Positions 10,832 to 21,543 are shown, numbered from the stretch's first letter. The stretch: DNA of 64,000 bases from Amphiplicatus metriothermophilus (GCF_900199215.1 NZ_FZQA01000001.1:248001-312000); one strand, 5' to 3'. The notes: generated from the sequence alone by a model not told the origin. A program made the numbers and translations.

Positions 10832-11704
10832 ATGTCGAGCCCGCCCCCTTCCGGCGCGCCGCCGCGCATATTCGACCGCGCCCTCGCAGCGCGCCGGCGC
10901 GCGCGGGCGAGCGCCCGCTTCGCTGCTTTCGACTTCCTGCATCGACGAGTCATGGCTGATATCGTGGACCGGCTCGAATCGGTGACGCGCGATTTTCCGC
11001 AGGCTCTCGTCTACGGCGCGAGCGGGCTTGAGAGTCTCATCACGCCCGCCTGCGGCGTCGGCGATATCCTGCGCGCCGATCTGGCGGCGGAGCGACTCGC
11101 CGGACCGGGCCCGGCGCTCGTTTTCGACGAGGAGCGCAACCCCTTCGCGCCGGCCCGATTCGACCTGATCGTCAGCGTGCTGAGCCTGCACGCCGTCAAC
11201 GACCTCGTAGGCGCGCTCATCCAGCATCGCGCCGCGCTCAAGCCCGACGGGCTGTTCGTCGCCGCGCTGTTCGGCGAGGAGACTCTATCCTCCTTGCGCG
11301 CGGCGCTGTACGCCGCCGAGTGCGCGATCCGCGGCGGAGCGAGCCCGCGCGTGGCGCCGTTCGCCGATGTTCGCAGCCTCGGCGCGACTCTGCAGCGGGC
11401 CGGTTTCGCCATGCCGGTCGCCGACATCGATTCCATCCGCGTGCGGTATGAAAATCCGATAAGACTCCTGCGCGACCTGCGCGGCATGGGCGAGGCCAAC
11501 GCTCTCGCCGAGCGCCCGCGCCCGCTCACGCGCGCCATCGCGGCGGACGCGCTCGCCCGCTTCTCGGCGCAAGGCGGAGAGGCGCGCTTCGACATCGTCT
11601 ATCTTACAGGGTGGGCGCCGGCGGAGGACCAGCCGAAACCGCTCAGGCCAGGCTCGGCTACCCATTCGCTTGCCGATGCGGTGCGCGCGCAACGGCGCAG
11701 ATGA
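10832..11704 (+). CDS. SAM-dependent methyltransferase (BioC/NDUFAF5-like)
   Basis: 290 residues. Family features are the N-terminal IFDRALAARRRARA, the LVYGASGLESLI SAM-binding region with a degraded glycine motif, the FDLIVSVLSLHAVNDL post-motif, and LKPDGLFVAALFGEETL. This pattern matches the alphaproteobacterial group related to BioC and the mitochondrial complex I assembly factor NDUFAF5, which is an arginine hydroxylase. Whether the bacterial enzyme methylates malonyl-ACP, hydroxylates a complex I subunit or acts elsewhere cannot be decided here. It is divergent from the pagL-like gene and convergent with the Flp pilin gene. Confidence 0.75.
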   Translation: MSSPPPSGAPPRIFDRALAARRRARASARFAAFDFLHRRVMADIVDRLESVTRDFPQALVYGASGLESLITPACGVGDILRADLAAERLAGPGPALVFDEERNPFAPARFDLIVSVLSLHAVNDLVGALIQHRAALKPDGLFVAALFGEETLSSLRAALYAAECAIRGGASPRVAPFADVRSLGATLQRAGFAMPVADIDSIRVRYENPIRLLRDLRGMGEANALAERPRPLTRAIAADALARFSAQGGEARFDIVYLTGWAPAEDQPKPLRPGSATHSLADAVRAQRRR

Positions 11705-11743
11705 AGCAGGAAATTACATGCCGCGAACGCGGCGACGACGAGA

Positions 11744-11926
11744 TCACTCCATCGCGTTGGAGATCGTATTGTACATATTCCGCGTGGAGTCCGTATAGTT
11801 GGTGATCGCCGCCACGACCGCCAGAAAGATCAGCGCGACGATGAGGCCATACTCGATCGCCGTCGCGCCGGATTCGTCCGCTGCGAAGCGGCGCGCGAGC
11901 GCGGTGAAGTCGCCGGTCGCCGTCAT
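11744..11926 (-). CDS. Flp/Fap-type pilin subunit
   Basis: 60 residues, a typical Flp prepilin. A short charged leader ends at Gly20, with Glu25-Tyr26 at the canonical E5/Y6 positions of the mature protein (SGATAIEYGLIV), followed by a single hydrophobic helix (IVALIFLAVVAAI) and a short polar tail. Prepilin peptidase would cleave after Gly20 and the Tad machinery would assemble the pilus, but no tad/cpa genes are in the window. The ATG overlaps the mutT stop as ATGA, so its translation is likely coupled to mutT. The long in-frame extension upstream lies wholly inside mutT. Confidence 0.88.
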   Translation of the reverse strand: MTATGDFTALARRFAADESGATAIEYGLIVALIFLAVVAAITNYTDSTRNMYNTISNAME

Positions 11927-12324
11927 AACAAATCCCTCAGCTGCGCCGCGAGCGGCCGATCCGCCGGCGGCATGTCGTAGCTCATGAGCTCGCCCGGCCG
12001 CACCCAGGCGAGCGCAGCGGCTTCCAGCGGTTTCGGTCGACCGGACCATTTCCGGCAGACGAATAAGGGCATCAAAAGATGAAACTCCCCTGAATCATGC
12101 GAGGCGAAGGCGATCGGAGAGAGGCAGGCGGGCGTCACGTCCACGTCGAGCTCCTCCCTGAGCTCGCGCGCGAGCGCGGCTTCCGGCGTCTCGCCGTCGG
12201 CGATCTTGCCGCCTGGGAACTCCCACAAGCCGCCCATCGGCTTTCCCTCCGGCCGCTGCGCCAGCAGCACGCGCCCGTCGGCATCGATCAGCGCGCAGGC
12301 CGCCGCCAGAAGCAGCTTCGACAT
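11923..12324 (-). CDS. mutT: (Deoxy)nucleoside triphosphate pyrophosphohydrolase MutT-like
   Basis: 133 residues with a complete Nudix box (GGKIADGETPEAALARELRE then ELDV) just after LWEFPGG. The N-terminus LLLAAACALIDADGRVLLAQRPEGK matches MutT/8-oxo-dGTP diphosphatases, which clear oxidised guanine nucleotides from the pool. The closing PADRPLA..L..LL is also usual for alphaproteobacterial MutT. It is read on the minus strand, 67 bp after the parvulin gene, and overlaps the Flp pilin start by 4 nt. Confidence 0.88.
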   Translation of the reverse strand: MSKLLLAAACALIDADGRVLLAQRPEGKPMGGLWEFPGGKIADGETPEAALARELREELDVDVTPACLSPIAFASHDSGEFHLLMPLFVCRKWSGRPKPLEAAALAWVRPGELMSYDMPPADRPLAAQLRDLL

Positions 12325-12391
12325 CCTTTCTCTCCGATTGTTAAGGAACGGTTCTTAGCGACCTGTGACGCGGATCGGTAAAATTTTACGG

Positions 12392-13618
12392 TCATTGCCG
12401 CAACGTCGGCCGTACGGCGTCCTCGGGCGCGGCTTCGGTCTTGAGCGCTTCGTCCGCGTCTTCCGGCGGGTAATAGACCACCTCGTGAGCTTCCTTGAGC
12501 CGGGCGAGGGTCCGTTCGATCGTGCGCAGGGTCAGAAAACGACGGATGTTGTCGCGCACGGCGGCCAGCGGGACGCCCTGGGTCGGACGGCGGTCGAGCA
12601 CCTCGAGGACATGCCAGCCGAATTCCGTCCGGAAGGGCGCCGCCATCTCGCCCGGCGGCGTGGAAAACGCCGCCGCCGCCAGGGCCGGAGCCATCATGTC
12701 GCGGGTGAACCAGCCGATCTCGCCGCCATAGGGCGCCGTCGCCCGGTCGAGAGAGCGCGCGCGGGCGAGCGCGGCGAAATCCGCGCCGCCCTCAAGTTCG
12801 GCGAGCAGGGTTTCAGCCTCCTCGCCGGTCTCCACCACGATGTGGCGCGCGCGCACCTCGTCGCCGAGCCGCGTCACGTCGGCCTGGGCGGCGTAAAGCC
12901 GCCGGATCGCCTCCTCGGTCACGGCCTCCTCAATGCGCGCCTGCATATAGTCCGCCGCGAGAATGCGCTCGCGGGCCGCGACCAGCCGGCGGGCCGTTTC
13001 GGGCGTCCTATGCAGACCCGCCTCCAGCGCCGCGCGGGCGAGCAGGCGCTGTTCGACATAAGCCTGCACCAGCTCGCGGCTATGGGCGGCCTGCGGGGTC
13101 AGGCTTTCGTCGTCCCGGAGCGCGCCTGAAGCGCGGGCGAACGCTTCGACCTCCGACAGGCGAACGTAACGACCTTCGATGCGAGCGAGGATCGGATCGT
13201 CCGGATCGACCGGCGCGCGCTCCTGGCCTTGCGGCGCCTGTCGGGCGCCGTCCGCGCGCAGCTCGTCGATGATCCATAGCCCCGCGACGATCAGGATCAC
13301 GCCCGCGACCGCGCTATAGGCCCGCCCGGCCTGCGTCGGCAACCAGCGGATCAGATCCGTCAGGGCGCCCGCCGCCACTTTCGCCACCAACGCAAGCGCG
13401 CCCCACAAGGTCAGCGCGACGAGTTTCGCGCCGCGCCACAACGCTGCGTCGAGCGCCCCGGCCAGACGCCAGACGGTGACGATCAGCTTGGCCGCGAGCC
13501 GCGCGAGGGCGCGCACGCCGCGCGCGCCTGCGCGGCCGGCGGTCATCAGACCGGCGCGCGCCGCGCGGCCGGCGCCGCCAAGCGTCCCTGTTTCGTCTCT
13601 GCCCGAGCCTTTCGCCAT
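12392..13618 (-). CDS. Membrane-anchored peptidylprolyl isomerase (parvulin/PpiC-SurA type)
   Basis: 408 residues. The N-terminal 90 residues are Arg/Ala-rich with a weak hydrophobic stretch (64-86), then a clear membrane helix (about 102-119, [18 protein letters not shown]) anchors a periplasmic part. A SurA-N-like helical chaperone region precedes the PPIC domain (about 250-345): [42 protein letters not shown] and [13 protein letters not shown]. It should catalyse prolyl isomerisation or chaperone exported proteins. It is divergent from secA over 171 bp, which fits a role in handling Sec substrates. Gene end is followed by a small palindrome (GTAAAATTTTAC at 12378-12389). Confidence 0.85.
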   Translation of the reverse strand: MAKGSGRDETGTLGGAGRAARAGLMTAGRAGARGVRALARLAAKLIVTVWRLAGALDAALWRGAKLVALTLWGALALVAKVAAGALTDLIRWLPTQAGRAYSAVAGVILIVAGLWIIDELRADGARQAPQGQERAPVDPDDPILARIEGRYVRLSEVEAFARASGALRDDESLTPQAAHSRELVQAYVEQRLLARAALEAGLHRTPETARRLVAARERILAADYMQARIEEAVTEEAIRRLYAAQADVTRLGDEVRARHIVVETGEEAETLLAELEGGADFAALARARSLDRATAPYGGEIGWFTRDMMAPALAAAAFSTPPGEMAAPFRTEFGWHVLEVLDRRPTQGVPLAAVRDNIRRFLTLRTIERTLARLKEAHEVVYYPPEDADEALKTEAAPEDAVRPTLRQ

Positions 13619-13789
13619 CAGCCGTCGCTGCTCCGCGCGCCGCGTTTGCGTTCCGTAGGCTTCGTTGACAGCCTAGAGCCCCCTGCTTATCTCTCAGGCG
13701 CGCCCGAAGGGCGCTTTTCCCGTCTCAGCAGGCGCCCCTCGCATCCTGGTCGGCGACCCTGGGATTCACGTCAGCAAGGTTTGCCGTTC

Positions 13790-16660
13790 ATGGCGCTTCT
13801 CGGCATCGCAAAAAAACTTTTCGGCTCCGCCAACGATCGTCGCCTGAAGCCATTATGGCGCCGCGTCCAAGCGATCAATGCGCTCGAAGACGAAATCGCG
13901 CAGCTCAGCGACGAAGCCCTGAAGGCCAGGACCGACGCCTTGCGCCGGCGCCATCAGGCGGGCGAGAGCCTCGACGCCCTTCTGGTCGAAGCCTTCGCCA
14001 CGGTGCGCGAGGCCGCCAAGCGCGCCCTCGGCCAGCGCCATTACGACGTGCAGCTTCTGGGCGGCATGATCCTGCACGAAGGCGCGATCGCCGAGATGAA
14101 GACCGGCGAGGGCAAGACCCTGGTCGCGACCTTGCCCGTCTATCTCAACGCGCTGACCGGCCGCGGGGTTCACGTCGTCACCGTCAACGACTACCTCGCC
14201 AAGCGCGACGCGGAATGGATGGGCCGCGTCTATGAGCGGCTCGGCATGACGGTCGGCTGCATCGTCCACGGACTGACCGACGCCGAGCGCCGCCAGGCAT
14301 ACGCCGCCGACATCACCTACGGCACGAACAACGAGTTCGGCTTCGACTATCTGCGCGACAATCTCAAAGGCTCGCTCGAAGAGATGGTCCAGCGCGGCCA
14401 TCACTACGCCATCGTCGACGAGGTCGATTCGATTCTCATCGACGAAGCGAGGACCCCGCTCATCATTTCCGGGCCCACGGACGACAAGTCCGAGCTCTAC
14501 ATGACCATCGACGGGTTCATCCCGCAGCTCGAAGAGAGCGATTACGAGATCGACGAAAAGGCGCGTTCGGTCGTGCTCACCGAGGAAGGCAACGAGAAGA
14601 TCGAACAGCTTCTGCGCGAAGCAGACCTTCTGGAAGGCGACAGCCTCTATGACGCGGTCAACATCTCCGTCGTTCATCACGTCAATCAGGCTCTCAAGGC
14701 GCACAAGATCTTTCAGCGCGACAAGGACTATATCGTCCGCAACGGGAAGGTCGTCATAATTGACGAATTCACCGGCCGCATGATGGAGGGCCGGCGCTGG
14801 TCGGACGGTCTGCACCAGGCCGTAGAGGCGAAGGAAAAGGTCGCCATTCAGCCTGAGAACCAGACCCTCGCCTCGATCACCTTCCAGAATTATTTCCGGC
14901 TTTACGAAAAGCTCGCGGGCATGACCGGCACCGCTCTGACCGAAGCCGCCGAATTTAGCGACATCTATAAGCTCGACGTCGTCGAGATCCCCACCAACAG
15001 GCCGGTTGCCCGAATCGACATGGACGACGAACTCTACATGACGGCGGAGGAGAAATACAAAGCGATCGCCGTACAGATCGCCGAGTGCCATCGCCGCGGC
15101 CAGCCGGTGCTCGTCGGCACGGTCTCGATCGAGAAATCCGAGCGCCTTTCCGAGCTTCTGTCAGACAGGAAATTCTTCCGCAACGTCGCCAAAAGCCTGC
15201 GGGCGCGCGCCGGCGAGCTCAAAGCCAAGGAGAGCGACCTCAAGGAAGAGCTTGAAGACAAAGCCGCTTATCTCGAAGAGCTCGCCGCTAGGAAAACGCC
15301 GATCCTGCACAACGTGCTCAACGCGCGCTACCACGAGCAGGAAGCGGAGATCATCGCCGGGGCCGGCGCGCCCGGCGCCGTAACCATCGCCACCAACATG
15401 GCCGGACGCGGCACCGACATCCAGCTCGGCGGCTCGATCGACATGCAGTTGATGAAGTCTCTCGAAGAGGGCGATACGCCGGAGACCATCGCGAGAAAAC
15501 GAGCCGAGATCGAAGCGCGCGTCGCCGAAGCCAAGAAAAAGGCGCTGGAAGCGGGCGGCTTGTTCGTTCTTGGTACGGAACGTCACGAGAGCAGGCGCAT
15601 CGACAACCAGCTTCGCGGTCGATCCGGTCGGCAAGGCGACCCCGGCGCGACGAAGTTCTTCCTGTCGCTTGAAGACGACTTGATGCGCATCTTCGGCACG
15701 GGCATGGAGAAGATGCTCAAGCGCTTCGGCATTCAGCCCGACGAGTCGATCGAGCATCCCTGGTTCACCAAGGCCGTCGAGACCGCCCAGAAGAAGGTCG
15801 AACAGCGCAACTTCGACATCCGCAAGAACCTTCTCAAGTTCGACGACGTCATCAACGACCAGAGAAAGGCGATCTTCGAGCAGCGCCGCGAATTCATGTC
15901 GGCTGAGACCGTCGACGACATTATCGCAGACATGCGCGCCCAGCTCGTCAATGACCTCGTCGCCAAGCATATTCCGCCGAAAAGCTACGCCGAAAAATGG
16001 GACGTCGAGGGGCTGGAGAAGGCCGTGGAGGAGATTTTCGGCGCGAGCCTGCCGATTTCCGAATGGGCCAAGCAGGAGGGCGTCGCCGACACCGAGATCG
16101 CCGACCAGCTTCTCGAGGAGGCCAATCGCCTCGCCGCCCAGCGCGCCGCCGAGATCGGCCCCGACATCATGCGTCGAGTGGAGAAAGCCTTCCTGTTGCA
16201 CGCGCTCGATTCCAACTGGAGAGAGCATCTCCAGCAGCTCGACCATCTGCGGTCGGTCGTGTGGATGCGCGGGCACGCCCAGCGCGACCCGGTCAACGAA
16301 TTCAAGACCGAAGCCTTCGCCCTGTTCGAGGCGCTGCTCGATAATCTGCGGCGCGACGTCATCCGGATGCTGATGAACGTTCAGGTGCGCGCGCCCGAGG
16401 AAGCCGCGCCCAGGCCCCAGTCCTTGCCCATGCGGGAGATCCACGCCGACCCGCGCACCGGCGAGAACGAGATGGAGCTCGCCGGCGCCGGCGCCAGGAT
16501 CGCGCGCGGCGCCTCGGCCGGGGTCGGCACGCTCGCCGCCGCGCGCCGGACGCAGTCGGTCGATCCCGCCAATCCAGACACCTGGGGGCGCACGCCGCGC
16601 AACGCGCCCTGCCCCTGCGGCTCGGGCCGCAAGTTCAAGCACTGCCACGGAACGATTTGA
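13790..16660 (+). CDS. secA: Preprotein translocase ATPase SecA
   Basis: 956 residues from the ATG at 13790; the open frame to 13646 has no SecA-like sequence. Walker A is MKTGEGKT (103-110), followed by the [16 protein letters not shown] and [18 protein letters not shown] blocks, [12 protein letters not shown] in the second nucleotide-binding fold, and the C-terminal zinc motif [14 protein letters not shown]. SecA drives unfolded preproteins through SecYEG. A charged, coiled-coil-like stretch of about 44 residues (roughly 459-502) replaces the short loop usually found between LSELL and the [13 protein letters not shown] motif, which explains much of the extra length compared with E. coli SecA. 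Confidence 0.97.
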   Translation: MALLGIAKKLFGSANDRRLKPLWRRVQAINALEDEIAQLSDEALKARTDALRRRHQAGESLDALLVEAFATVREAAKRALGQRHYDVQLLGGMILHEGAIAEMKTGEGKTLVATLPVYLNALTGRGVHVVTVNDYLAKRDAEWMGRVYERLGMTVGCIVHGLTDAERRQAYAADITYGTNNEFGFDYLRDNLKGSLEEMVQRGHHYAIVDEVDSILIDEARTPLIISGPTDDKSELYMTIDGFIPQLEESDYEIDEKARSVVLTEEGNEKIEQLLREADLLEGDSLYDAVNISVVHHVNQALKAHKIFQRDKDYIVRNGKVVIIDEFTGRMMEGRRWSDGLHQAVEAKEKVAIQPENQTLASITFQNYFRLYEKLAGMTGTALTEAAEFSDIYKLDVVEIPTNRPVARIDMDDELYMTAEEKYKAIAVQIAECHRRGQPVLVGTVSIEKSERLSELLSDRKFFRNVAKSLRARAGELKAKESDLKEELEDKAAYLEELAARKTPILHNVLNARYHEQEAEIIAGAGAPGAVTIATNMAGRGTDIQLGGSIDMQLMKSLEEGDTPETIARKRAEIEARVAEAKKKALEAGGLFVLGTERHESRRIDNQLRGRSGRQGDPGATKFFLSLEDDLMRIFGTGMEKMLKRFGIQPDESIEHPWFTKAVETAQKKVEQRNFDIRKNLLKFDDVINDQRKAIFEQRREFMSAETVDDIIADMRAQLVNDLVAKHIPPKSYAEKWDVEGLEKAVEEIFGASLPISEWAKQEGVADTEIADQLLEEANRLAAQRAAEIGPDIMRRVEKAFLLHALDSNWREHLQQLDHLRSVVWMRGHAQRDPVNEFKTEAFALFEALLDNLRRDVIRMLMNVQVRAPEEAAPRPQSLPMREIHADPRTGENEMELAGAGARIARGASAGVGTLAAARRTQSVDPANPDTWGRTPRNAPCPCGSGRKFKHCHGTI

Positions 16661-16672
16661 CGGACGCTCCCC

Positions 16673-18244
16673 CTATTCCCGGTCCGGCGCCGTCCAGCGC
16701 AGGATAGGCGCGCGCGCCGCCGCGGTCTCGTCAAGGCGTCGGCGCGGGGCGTGATGCGGCGCGCTCTTCAGCGCAGGATCGCCCGCCTTCGCCCGGCGCG
16801 CGATCGACAGGAGCGCGTCGCAAAACAGATCGAGCTCCTGCCTAGATTCCGATTCCGTCGGCTCGATCAGCATCGCGCCGCGCACGACCAGCGGGAAATA
16901 GGTCGTCATCGGATGATAACCCTCGTCGATCATCGCCTTGGCGAAATCGATGGTCTCGACGCCCGTTCCTTTCATGAACCGGTCGTCGAAAAGCGCCTCG
17001 TGCATGCAATAGCCCTCGAAGGCCGGCGTCATCTCAGTCTTGAGGCGCGCAAGGACGTAGTTGGCGTTGAGGACCGCATCTTCGGCCGCCTGACGAATCC
17101 CGTCCAACCCATGGCTTAGCATATAGGAGAGGGCGCGCACGAACATGCCCATCTGACCGTGAAAGGCGGTAAGCCGCCCGCCCGCATGCCCTTCCCCTTC
17201 GGCCTCGGCCGCGCGACGGGTCTCGACGAGATGATAGCCGCCGTTCTCCTTGACGACGTAAGGGACCGGCGCGAACGGGGCGAGCGCCTCAGACAGGACG
17301 ACCGGCCCCGAGCCCGGTCCGCCGCCGCCATGGGGCGTCGAAAAGGTTTTGTGCAGATTGATGTGCATGGCGTCGACGCCGAGATCGCCCGGGCGGACCT
17401 TGCCGGCGATGGCGTTGAAGTTCGCTCCGTCGCAATAGAAATAGCCTCCAGCTTCGTGCACCGCCTCGGCGATCGCCATGACGTCGCGCTCGAACAGCCC
17501 GCAGGTGTTGGGGTTCGTGACCATGATCGCAGCGACGTCAGGACCGAGCTTCTCCTTCAGCGCAGCCAGATCGACGCGGCCGGACCTGTCGGCGGGAATC
17601 GAGTCGACCCTGAAGCCGCATTGGGCGGCGGTCGCCGGATTCGTTCCGTGTGCGGATTCCGGCGCCAGGACGCGCTTGCGCGTTTGCGCCTCGCCGCGCG
17701 CTTCGAGCGCGGCCTTGATCGCCATCATGCCGCAAAGCTCGCCATGGGCTCCGGCCTTGGGGGACATGGCGACGGCCGGCATGCCGGTGAGCGCGATCAG
17801 CCATTCCGCCAGTTCGTGGATGAGCGCGAGCGCGCCCTGCACGGTCGATTGCGGCTGCAGGGGATGAATGTCTGCGAAGCCCGGCAGGCGCGCCATTTTC
17901 TCGTTGAGCCGCGGGTTGTGCTTCATCGTGCACGAGCCGAGCGGGAACGGCCCCATGTCGATGGCGTAGTTTTTCTGCGACAGGCGCACGAAGTGGCGCA
18001 TCGTCTCCGGTTCGGAAAGGCCCGGCAGGCCGATGGCGCCGTCGCGCGCATGAGCGCCTAGGCGGCTTGTCCCTTTCGGCTCAGGCAGATCGACGCCGGT
18101 CTTGTCGAAGGCGTCCTTCTCGAAGATGAGGGACTCCTCGATCTGCAGCGCGCGATTGCCTGTGAAGGTCGTCGGCGCGCGCTGCGCCGCAGCCGCCTGG
18201 GTCACCTCGGCGCGGGTCGGACGGCCCTGAGCGTTCATCGCCAT
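16673..18244 (-). CDS. gcvPB: Glycine dehydrogenase (decarboxylating) subunit 2
   Basis: 523 residues. The PLP lysine is Lys299 in HINLHKTFSTPHGG, preceded by FYCDGANFNAIAGKVRPGD. Other family blocks are PLGSCTMKHNP and ESAHGTNPATAAQCGF. With GcvPA it forms the P-protein, which decarboxylates glycine and passes the aminomethyl group to the lipoyl arm of GcvH. It begins 2 bp after the gcvPA stop and is the last gene of gcvT-H-PA-PB, so it should be controlled by the upstream glycine riboswitch. The end lies 12 bp from the convergent secA stop. Confidence 0.97.
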   Translation of the reverse strand: MAMNAQGRPTRAEVTQAAAAQRAPTTFTGNRALQIEESLIFEKDAFDKTGVDLPEPKGTSRLGAHARDGAIGLPGLSEPETMRHFVRLSQKNYAIDMGPFPLGSCTMKHNPRLNEKMARLPGFADIHPLQPQSTVQGALALIHELAEWLIALTGMPAVAMSPKAGAHGELCGMMAIKAALEARGEAQTRKRVLAPESAHGTNPATAAQCGFRVDSIPADRSGRVDLAALKEKLGPDVAAIMVTNPNTCGLFERDVMAIAEAVHEAGGYFYCDGANFNAIAGKVRPGDLGVDAMHINLHKTFSTPHGGGGPGSGPVVLSEALAPFAPVPYVVKENGGYHLVETRRAAEAEGEGHAGGRLTAFHGQMGMFVRALSYMLSHGLDGIRQAAEDAVLNANYVLARLKTEMTPAFEGYCMHEALFDDRFMKGTGVETIDFAKAMIDEGYHPMTTYFPLVVRGAMLIEPTESESRQELDLFCDALLSIARRAKAGDPALKSAPHHAPRRRLDETAAARAPILRWTAPDRE

Positions 18245-18246
18245 GG

Positions 18247-19587
18247 CTAGAGCACCTCTTCAAGCGCGCGCGCGACGGCGGCGATGTCCTGATCCGTAGT
18301 CATTTCAGTGGCTGCGACGACGAGAAGATCATGCGTAGACGGATCGTGCGGCCAGAGCCGTCCACCCGGCACGCCGGCGAGCACGCCTTTCGCGGCGAGC
18401 GCGTTGACGACTTCCGACGCGTTCGTCGGCAGGCGGATGGTGAACTCGTTGAAAAACGTCTCCGTCTCGATCTTGACCCCCGGGACTTTGGCGAGCGCGT
18501 CCGCGGTCTTGCACGCGGCTTCGTGGCTGAGCATCGCCACTCGTCTGAGGCCCTTTTCGCCGAGCAAGGTCATGTGCACGGTGAAGGCGAGCGCGCAGAG
18601 ACCGGAATTGGTGCAGATGTTCGATGTCGCCTTGTCGCGGCGGATGTGCTGCTCGCGAGTCGAGAGCGTCAGTACGAAGCCGCGCTTGCCGTCGGCGTCG
18701 ACAGTCTGGCCGCAAAGCCGACCGGGCATCTGACGCACATATTTCTGGCGCGTCGCGAACAGCCCCACATAAGGCCCGCCGAAATTGAGCGCGTTGCCGA
18801 TCGATTGGCCTTCGCCGGCGACGATGTCGGCGCCCATTTCTCCGGGGCTCCTGACCGCGCCGAGCGAGACGGCCTCCGTCACGACGGCGATCAAGAGCGC
18901 CCCTTTTTCTCGGCAGGCCGCAGCAAGCGGAGACAAATCGCGCAGATTGCCGAAAACGTCCGGGTTCTGAACGACGACGCAAGAGGTGTTCGCATCGATC
19001 AGCGCAGCGAGATTTTCCGTCCCCCCAGGGTCGAGCGGAACGGCGGCGACTTTCGCCCCGACGAGATCGAGATTGGTGCGCGCGACCGCCGCGTAATGGG
19101 GATGTAACCCGCCGGAAAGCACGACGCGATCGCGCTTCGTCACCCGCCCGGCCATCAGCACCGCCTCGGCGCAGGCGGTCGAGCCGTCATACATGGAGGC
19201 GTTGGCGACCTCCATGCCGGTCAGCGCCGCGACCTGGGTCTGGAACTCGAACAGATATTGCAGCGTCCCTTGCGCGATTTCCGGCTGGTAGGGCGTATAG
19301 GCGGTCAGAAACTCCGAGCGCTGAATGATATGATCGACTGTCGCCGGCACGTGGTGGCGATAGGCCCCGCAGCCGACGAAGAACGGTCCCGCCCCGGCCG
19401 CGCGATTCTTCGCCGCCATGGCCGACAGGATGCGCTCGACCTCAAGCTCGCTCTTATGCAGAGGCAGGTCGATCTTCGGGTTCAGCGCCGCGGCCGGAAC
19501 GTCGCGAAAGAGATCGTCGACCTCGCGAACGCCGATGACGTCCATCATCGCACGGCGATCGGCGGCGGTGAGGGGCAGGTAGCGCAC
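18247..19587 (-). CDS. gcvPA: Glycine dehydrogenase (decarboxylating) subunit 1
   Basis: 446 residues. It starts with a GTG immediately after the gcvH TAG stop; the encoded [16 protein letters not shown] is the normal GcvPA N-terminus. Recognisable blocks include [40 protein letters not shown] and [15 protein letters not shown]. It is the partner subunit of GcvPB in the split P-protein. The zero-gap junction with gcvH and 2-bp gap to gcvPB indicate one tightly coupled operon. Confidence 0.97.
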   Translation of the reverse strand: MRYLPLTAADRRAMMDVIGVREVDDLFRDVPAAALNPKIDLPLHKSELEVERILSAMAAKNRAAGAGPFFVGCGAYRHHVPATVDHIIQRSEFLTAYTPYQPEIAQGTLQYLFEFQTQVAALTGMEVANASMYDGSTACAEAVLMAGRVTKRDRVVLSGGLHPHYAAVARTNLDLVGAKVAAVPLDPGGTENLAALIDANTSCVVVQNPDVFGNLRDLSPLAAACREKGALLIAVVTEAVSLGAVRSPGEMGADIVAGEGQSIGNALNFGGPYVGLFATRQKYVRQMPGRLCGQTVDADGKRGFVLTLSTREQHIRRDKATSNICTNSGLCALAFTVHMTLLGEKGLRRVAMLSHEAACKTADALAKVPGVKIETETFFNEFTIRLPTNASEVVNALAAKGVLAGVPGGRLWPHDPSTHDLLVVAATEMTTDQDIAAVARALEEVL

Positions 19588-19959
19588 CTATGCGTTCTCC
19601 AGCAGTTTCTTGTACGCTGCTTCATCCATCAGCGAGTCAAGCGCGCTTGCGTCGGCGGGCTTCATCTTCACGAACCACGCCGCGCCTTCGGGGTCCTCGT
19701 TGACCTTGGCCGGCTCGTCCACGATGGCCTGGTTGACATCGACGATCTCGCCGGCGATCGGCGCATAGACGTCGGATGCGGCCTTGACCGATTCGACCAC
19801 CGCCATGTCGTCGCCCTGGCCGAACGCCCTGCCGGTTTCGGGAAGCTCGACGAACACCACGTCTCCGAGCTGCTCGGCGGCGTGCTTCGTGATTCCGACG
19901 ACGGCGACATCGCCTTCCATGCGCACCCATTCGTGATCTTTGGTGTATCTGACCGTCAT
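19588..19959 (-). CDS. gcvH: Glycine cleavage system H protein
   Basis: 123 residues from the ATG at 19959, which has a GGAGG Shine-Dalgarno. The lipoyl attachment lysine is Lys59 in [12 protein letters not shown]. The start [20 protein letters not shown] and the end [12 protein letters not shown] are typical. GcvH carries the aminomethyl group between the P, T and L proteins. Any longer frame upstream overlaps gcvT. Spacing to gcvT is 22 bp. Confidence 0.97.
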   Translation of the reverse strand: MTVRYTKDHEWVRMEGDVAVVGITKHAAEQLGDVVFVELPETGRAFGQGDDMAVVESVKAASDVYAPIAGEIVDVNQAIVDEPAKVNEDPEGAAWFVKMKPADASALDSLMDEAAYKKLLENA

Positions 19960-19981
19960 TTCGCCCTCCTGGCCCCTTCCG

Positions 19982-21145
19982 TCAGCCCCGAAAATATCTG
20001 TGCGGCGCGAACGGCATGGCGACGACGCGCGCCGCAAGCGCCTTGCCGCGCACGATGAGGTTGAGCGCCGTTCCCGGCGCGGCGAAATCAGCCGCGACAT
20101 AGCCCATCGCCACGGGTCCGTTCACGCTCGGCCCGAAGCCGCCGGACGTGACGACGCCGATGCGCACGCCGTCCGTAGTCTGAATTTCCGTCCCCTCGCG
20201 CGCCGGCGCGCGGCCCTCGGGCCGTATGCCGACCCGCTTGCGTTTGGGACTTTCAGCGAGCTCCTTCAGAATGCGCGCCGCGCCCGGAAAGCCGCCTTCC
20301 TCGCGCCGGCGCTTGCCGATAGCGAAAGCGAGGTCGGCCTCGACCGGCGAGGTCGTCTCGTCGATGTCATGCCCGTAAAGGCACAGCCCAGCTTCGAGGC
20401 GCAGGCTGTCGCGCGCGCCAAGTCCGGCCGGCGCGACGTCCGGATGGTCGAGCAGCGCGCGGGCGAGGTCCCCCGCATGGGTATCGGGAACGGAGATCTC
20501 GAACCCGTCTTCGCCGGTGTAACCGCAGCGGCTCACGAAGACTTCGACGCCGTTCCATGCGCGCGCCCGCATCGTCATGAATCCTTGCGCGCCCGAACCG
20601 GGCAGGAGCGCTTCGACGACGCCGGCCGCCTTCGGTCCCTGAATCGCAAGGAGACTGCGGCTTTCGAGGATTTCAAGCGTCGTCCGGCCGCTGAGTTTTT
20701 CCTTGAGGAGGTCGAAATCCCGATCCTTCACCGCGGCGTTGACGACGAGAAAGAGCGCGCCCTGACGCGCGTCCTCCTCGGGGCGCGTGATCATCAGGTC
20801 GTCCAGAATGCCGCCTTGGTCGTTCAGAAACACCGAATAGCGCAGGCCGCCTTTCTTCAGCTTGCGGATTTCGCCGGGGACCAGCGTTTCGATCGCGTCG
20901 GCGACTGCGCGATGGGCCTCCTCGCTTCCGATCGGCGTCTCAGTCGTCCGCAGGAACGCCTGCCCCATATGGGAGACATCGAACAGACCCGCTTTCTCGC
21001 GCGTGTGCAGATGCTCTTTCAGGACGCCGTCAGGATACTGAACAGGCATCGCATAGCCCGCGAAGGGAACCATCTTCGCGCCGAGCTCGAGATGAAGCTC
21101 ATGAAGAGCGGTGCGTTTAAGGTCTGAGAGCGATTCAATCGTCAT
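19982..21145 (-). CDS. gcvT: Aminomethyltransferase (glycine cleavage T protein)
   Basis: 387 residues. Family sequences include [44 protein letters not shown] and the C-terminal [20 protein letters not shown]. GcvT transfers the methylene group from GcvH to tetrahydrofolate, releasing ammonia. It is the first gene of the operon. Its start codon lies about 45 nt downstream of the second glycine aptamer, so riboswitch control of translation or early elongation is expected. Confidence 0.96.
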   Translation of the reverse strand: MTIESLSDLKRTALHELHLELGAKMVPFAGYAMPVQYPDGVLKEHLHTREKAGLFDVSHMGQAFLRTTETPIGSEEAHRAVADAIETLVPGEIRKLKKGGLRYSVFLNDQGGILDDLMITRPEEDARQGALFLVVNAAVKDRDFDLLKEKLSGRTTLEILESRSLLAIQGPKAAGVVEALLPGSGAQGFMTMRARAWNGVEVFVSRCGYTGEDGFEISVPDTHAGDLARALLDHPDVAPAGLGARDSLRLEAGLCLYGHDIDETTSPVEADLAFAIGKRRREEGGFPGAARILKELAESPKRKRVGIRPEGRAPAREGTEIQTTDGVRIGVVTSGGFGPSVNGPVAMGYVAADFAAPGTALNLIVRGKALAARVVAMPFAPHRYFRG

Positions 21146-21189
21146 ACCGGTTCCATGCGCGTGGTCCGCCCGATCGGGACGGAACCCCG

Positions 21190-21392
21190 GCTGTCATGGA
21201 ACCTGAGAGATTTCGCGGGAACCGCGCCAGAAGCGCGTCCGCTTACTCCTTCGGTGGGGATCCCGCATGACGCGAAACCCCGCTTTCCAGCCTTAACCCG
21301 CGCGCGGTCCTTTTGCCTGAGAGTTTCCGGGGCGGTTGCTCCTTCGGCGCCCTCCTGCGCCCGTCAGGGCGAGTGAAGGTCTCTCCCGCAAA
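21190..21392 (-). promoter_or_regulatory. Tandem glycine riboswitch upstream of gcvT
   Basis: On the minus strand two glycine aptamers follow one another. The first has GGGAGAGACC near 21381-21390, GCCGAAGGAGCAACCGCCCC, and ACTCTCAGGCAAAAGGACC. The second has CACCGAAGGAGTAAGC and AAATCTCTCAGGTTCCATGACAG-like end sequence near 21193-21215. These are the hallmark GCCGAAGGAGCAA and CTCTCAGG boxes of the gcvT motif. Glycine binding normally turns the gcv operon on. I see no strong intrinsic terminator between the second aptamer and gcvT, so translational control is plausible. Confidence 0.93.
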
Positions 21393-21543
21393 CGCGGCGC
21401 CGCGCGCCGAACGCGCGGTCCGCCCGACAATAGGATTCGCCGCGTGGGAGTCAATGATTCGCGAAGCGAGAGAGCGCCAGAGAGGCAAGGCGATTTTCGC
21501 GCGGGACGGTTTTTTCCGCTCTGTCAGCTCGCCTTGTCTTTCG

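Noticed and set aside
10715-11227. Upstream part of the pagL-like frame
   Set aside because: It covers the divergent methyltransferase gene and has no outer-membrane or signal features.
12378-12389. Palindrome GTAAAATTTTAC after the parvulin gene, and TTAAGGAACGGTTCTTA nearby
   Set aside because: Considered as terminator or CtrA site. There is no GC stem with T-run, and the CtrA pattern TTAA-N7-TTAA is not met.
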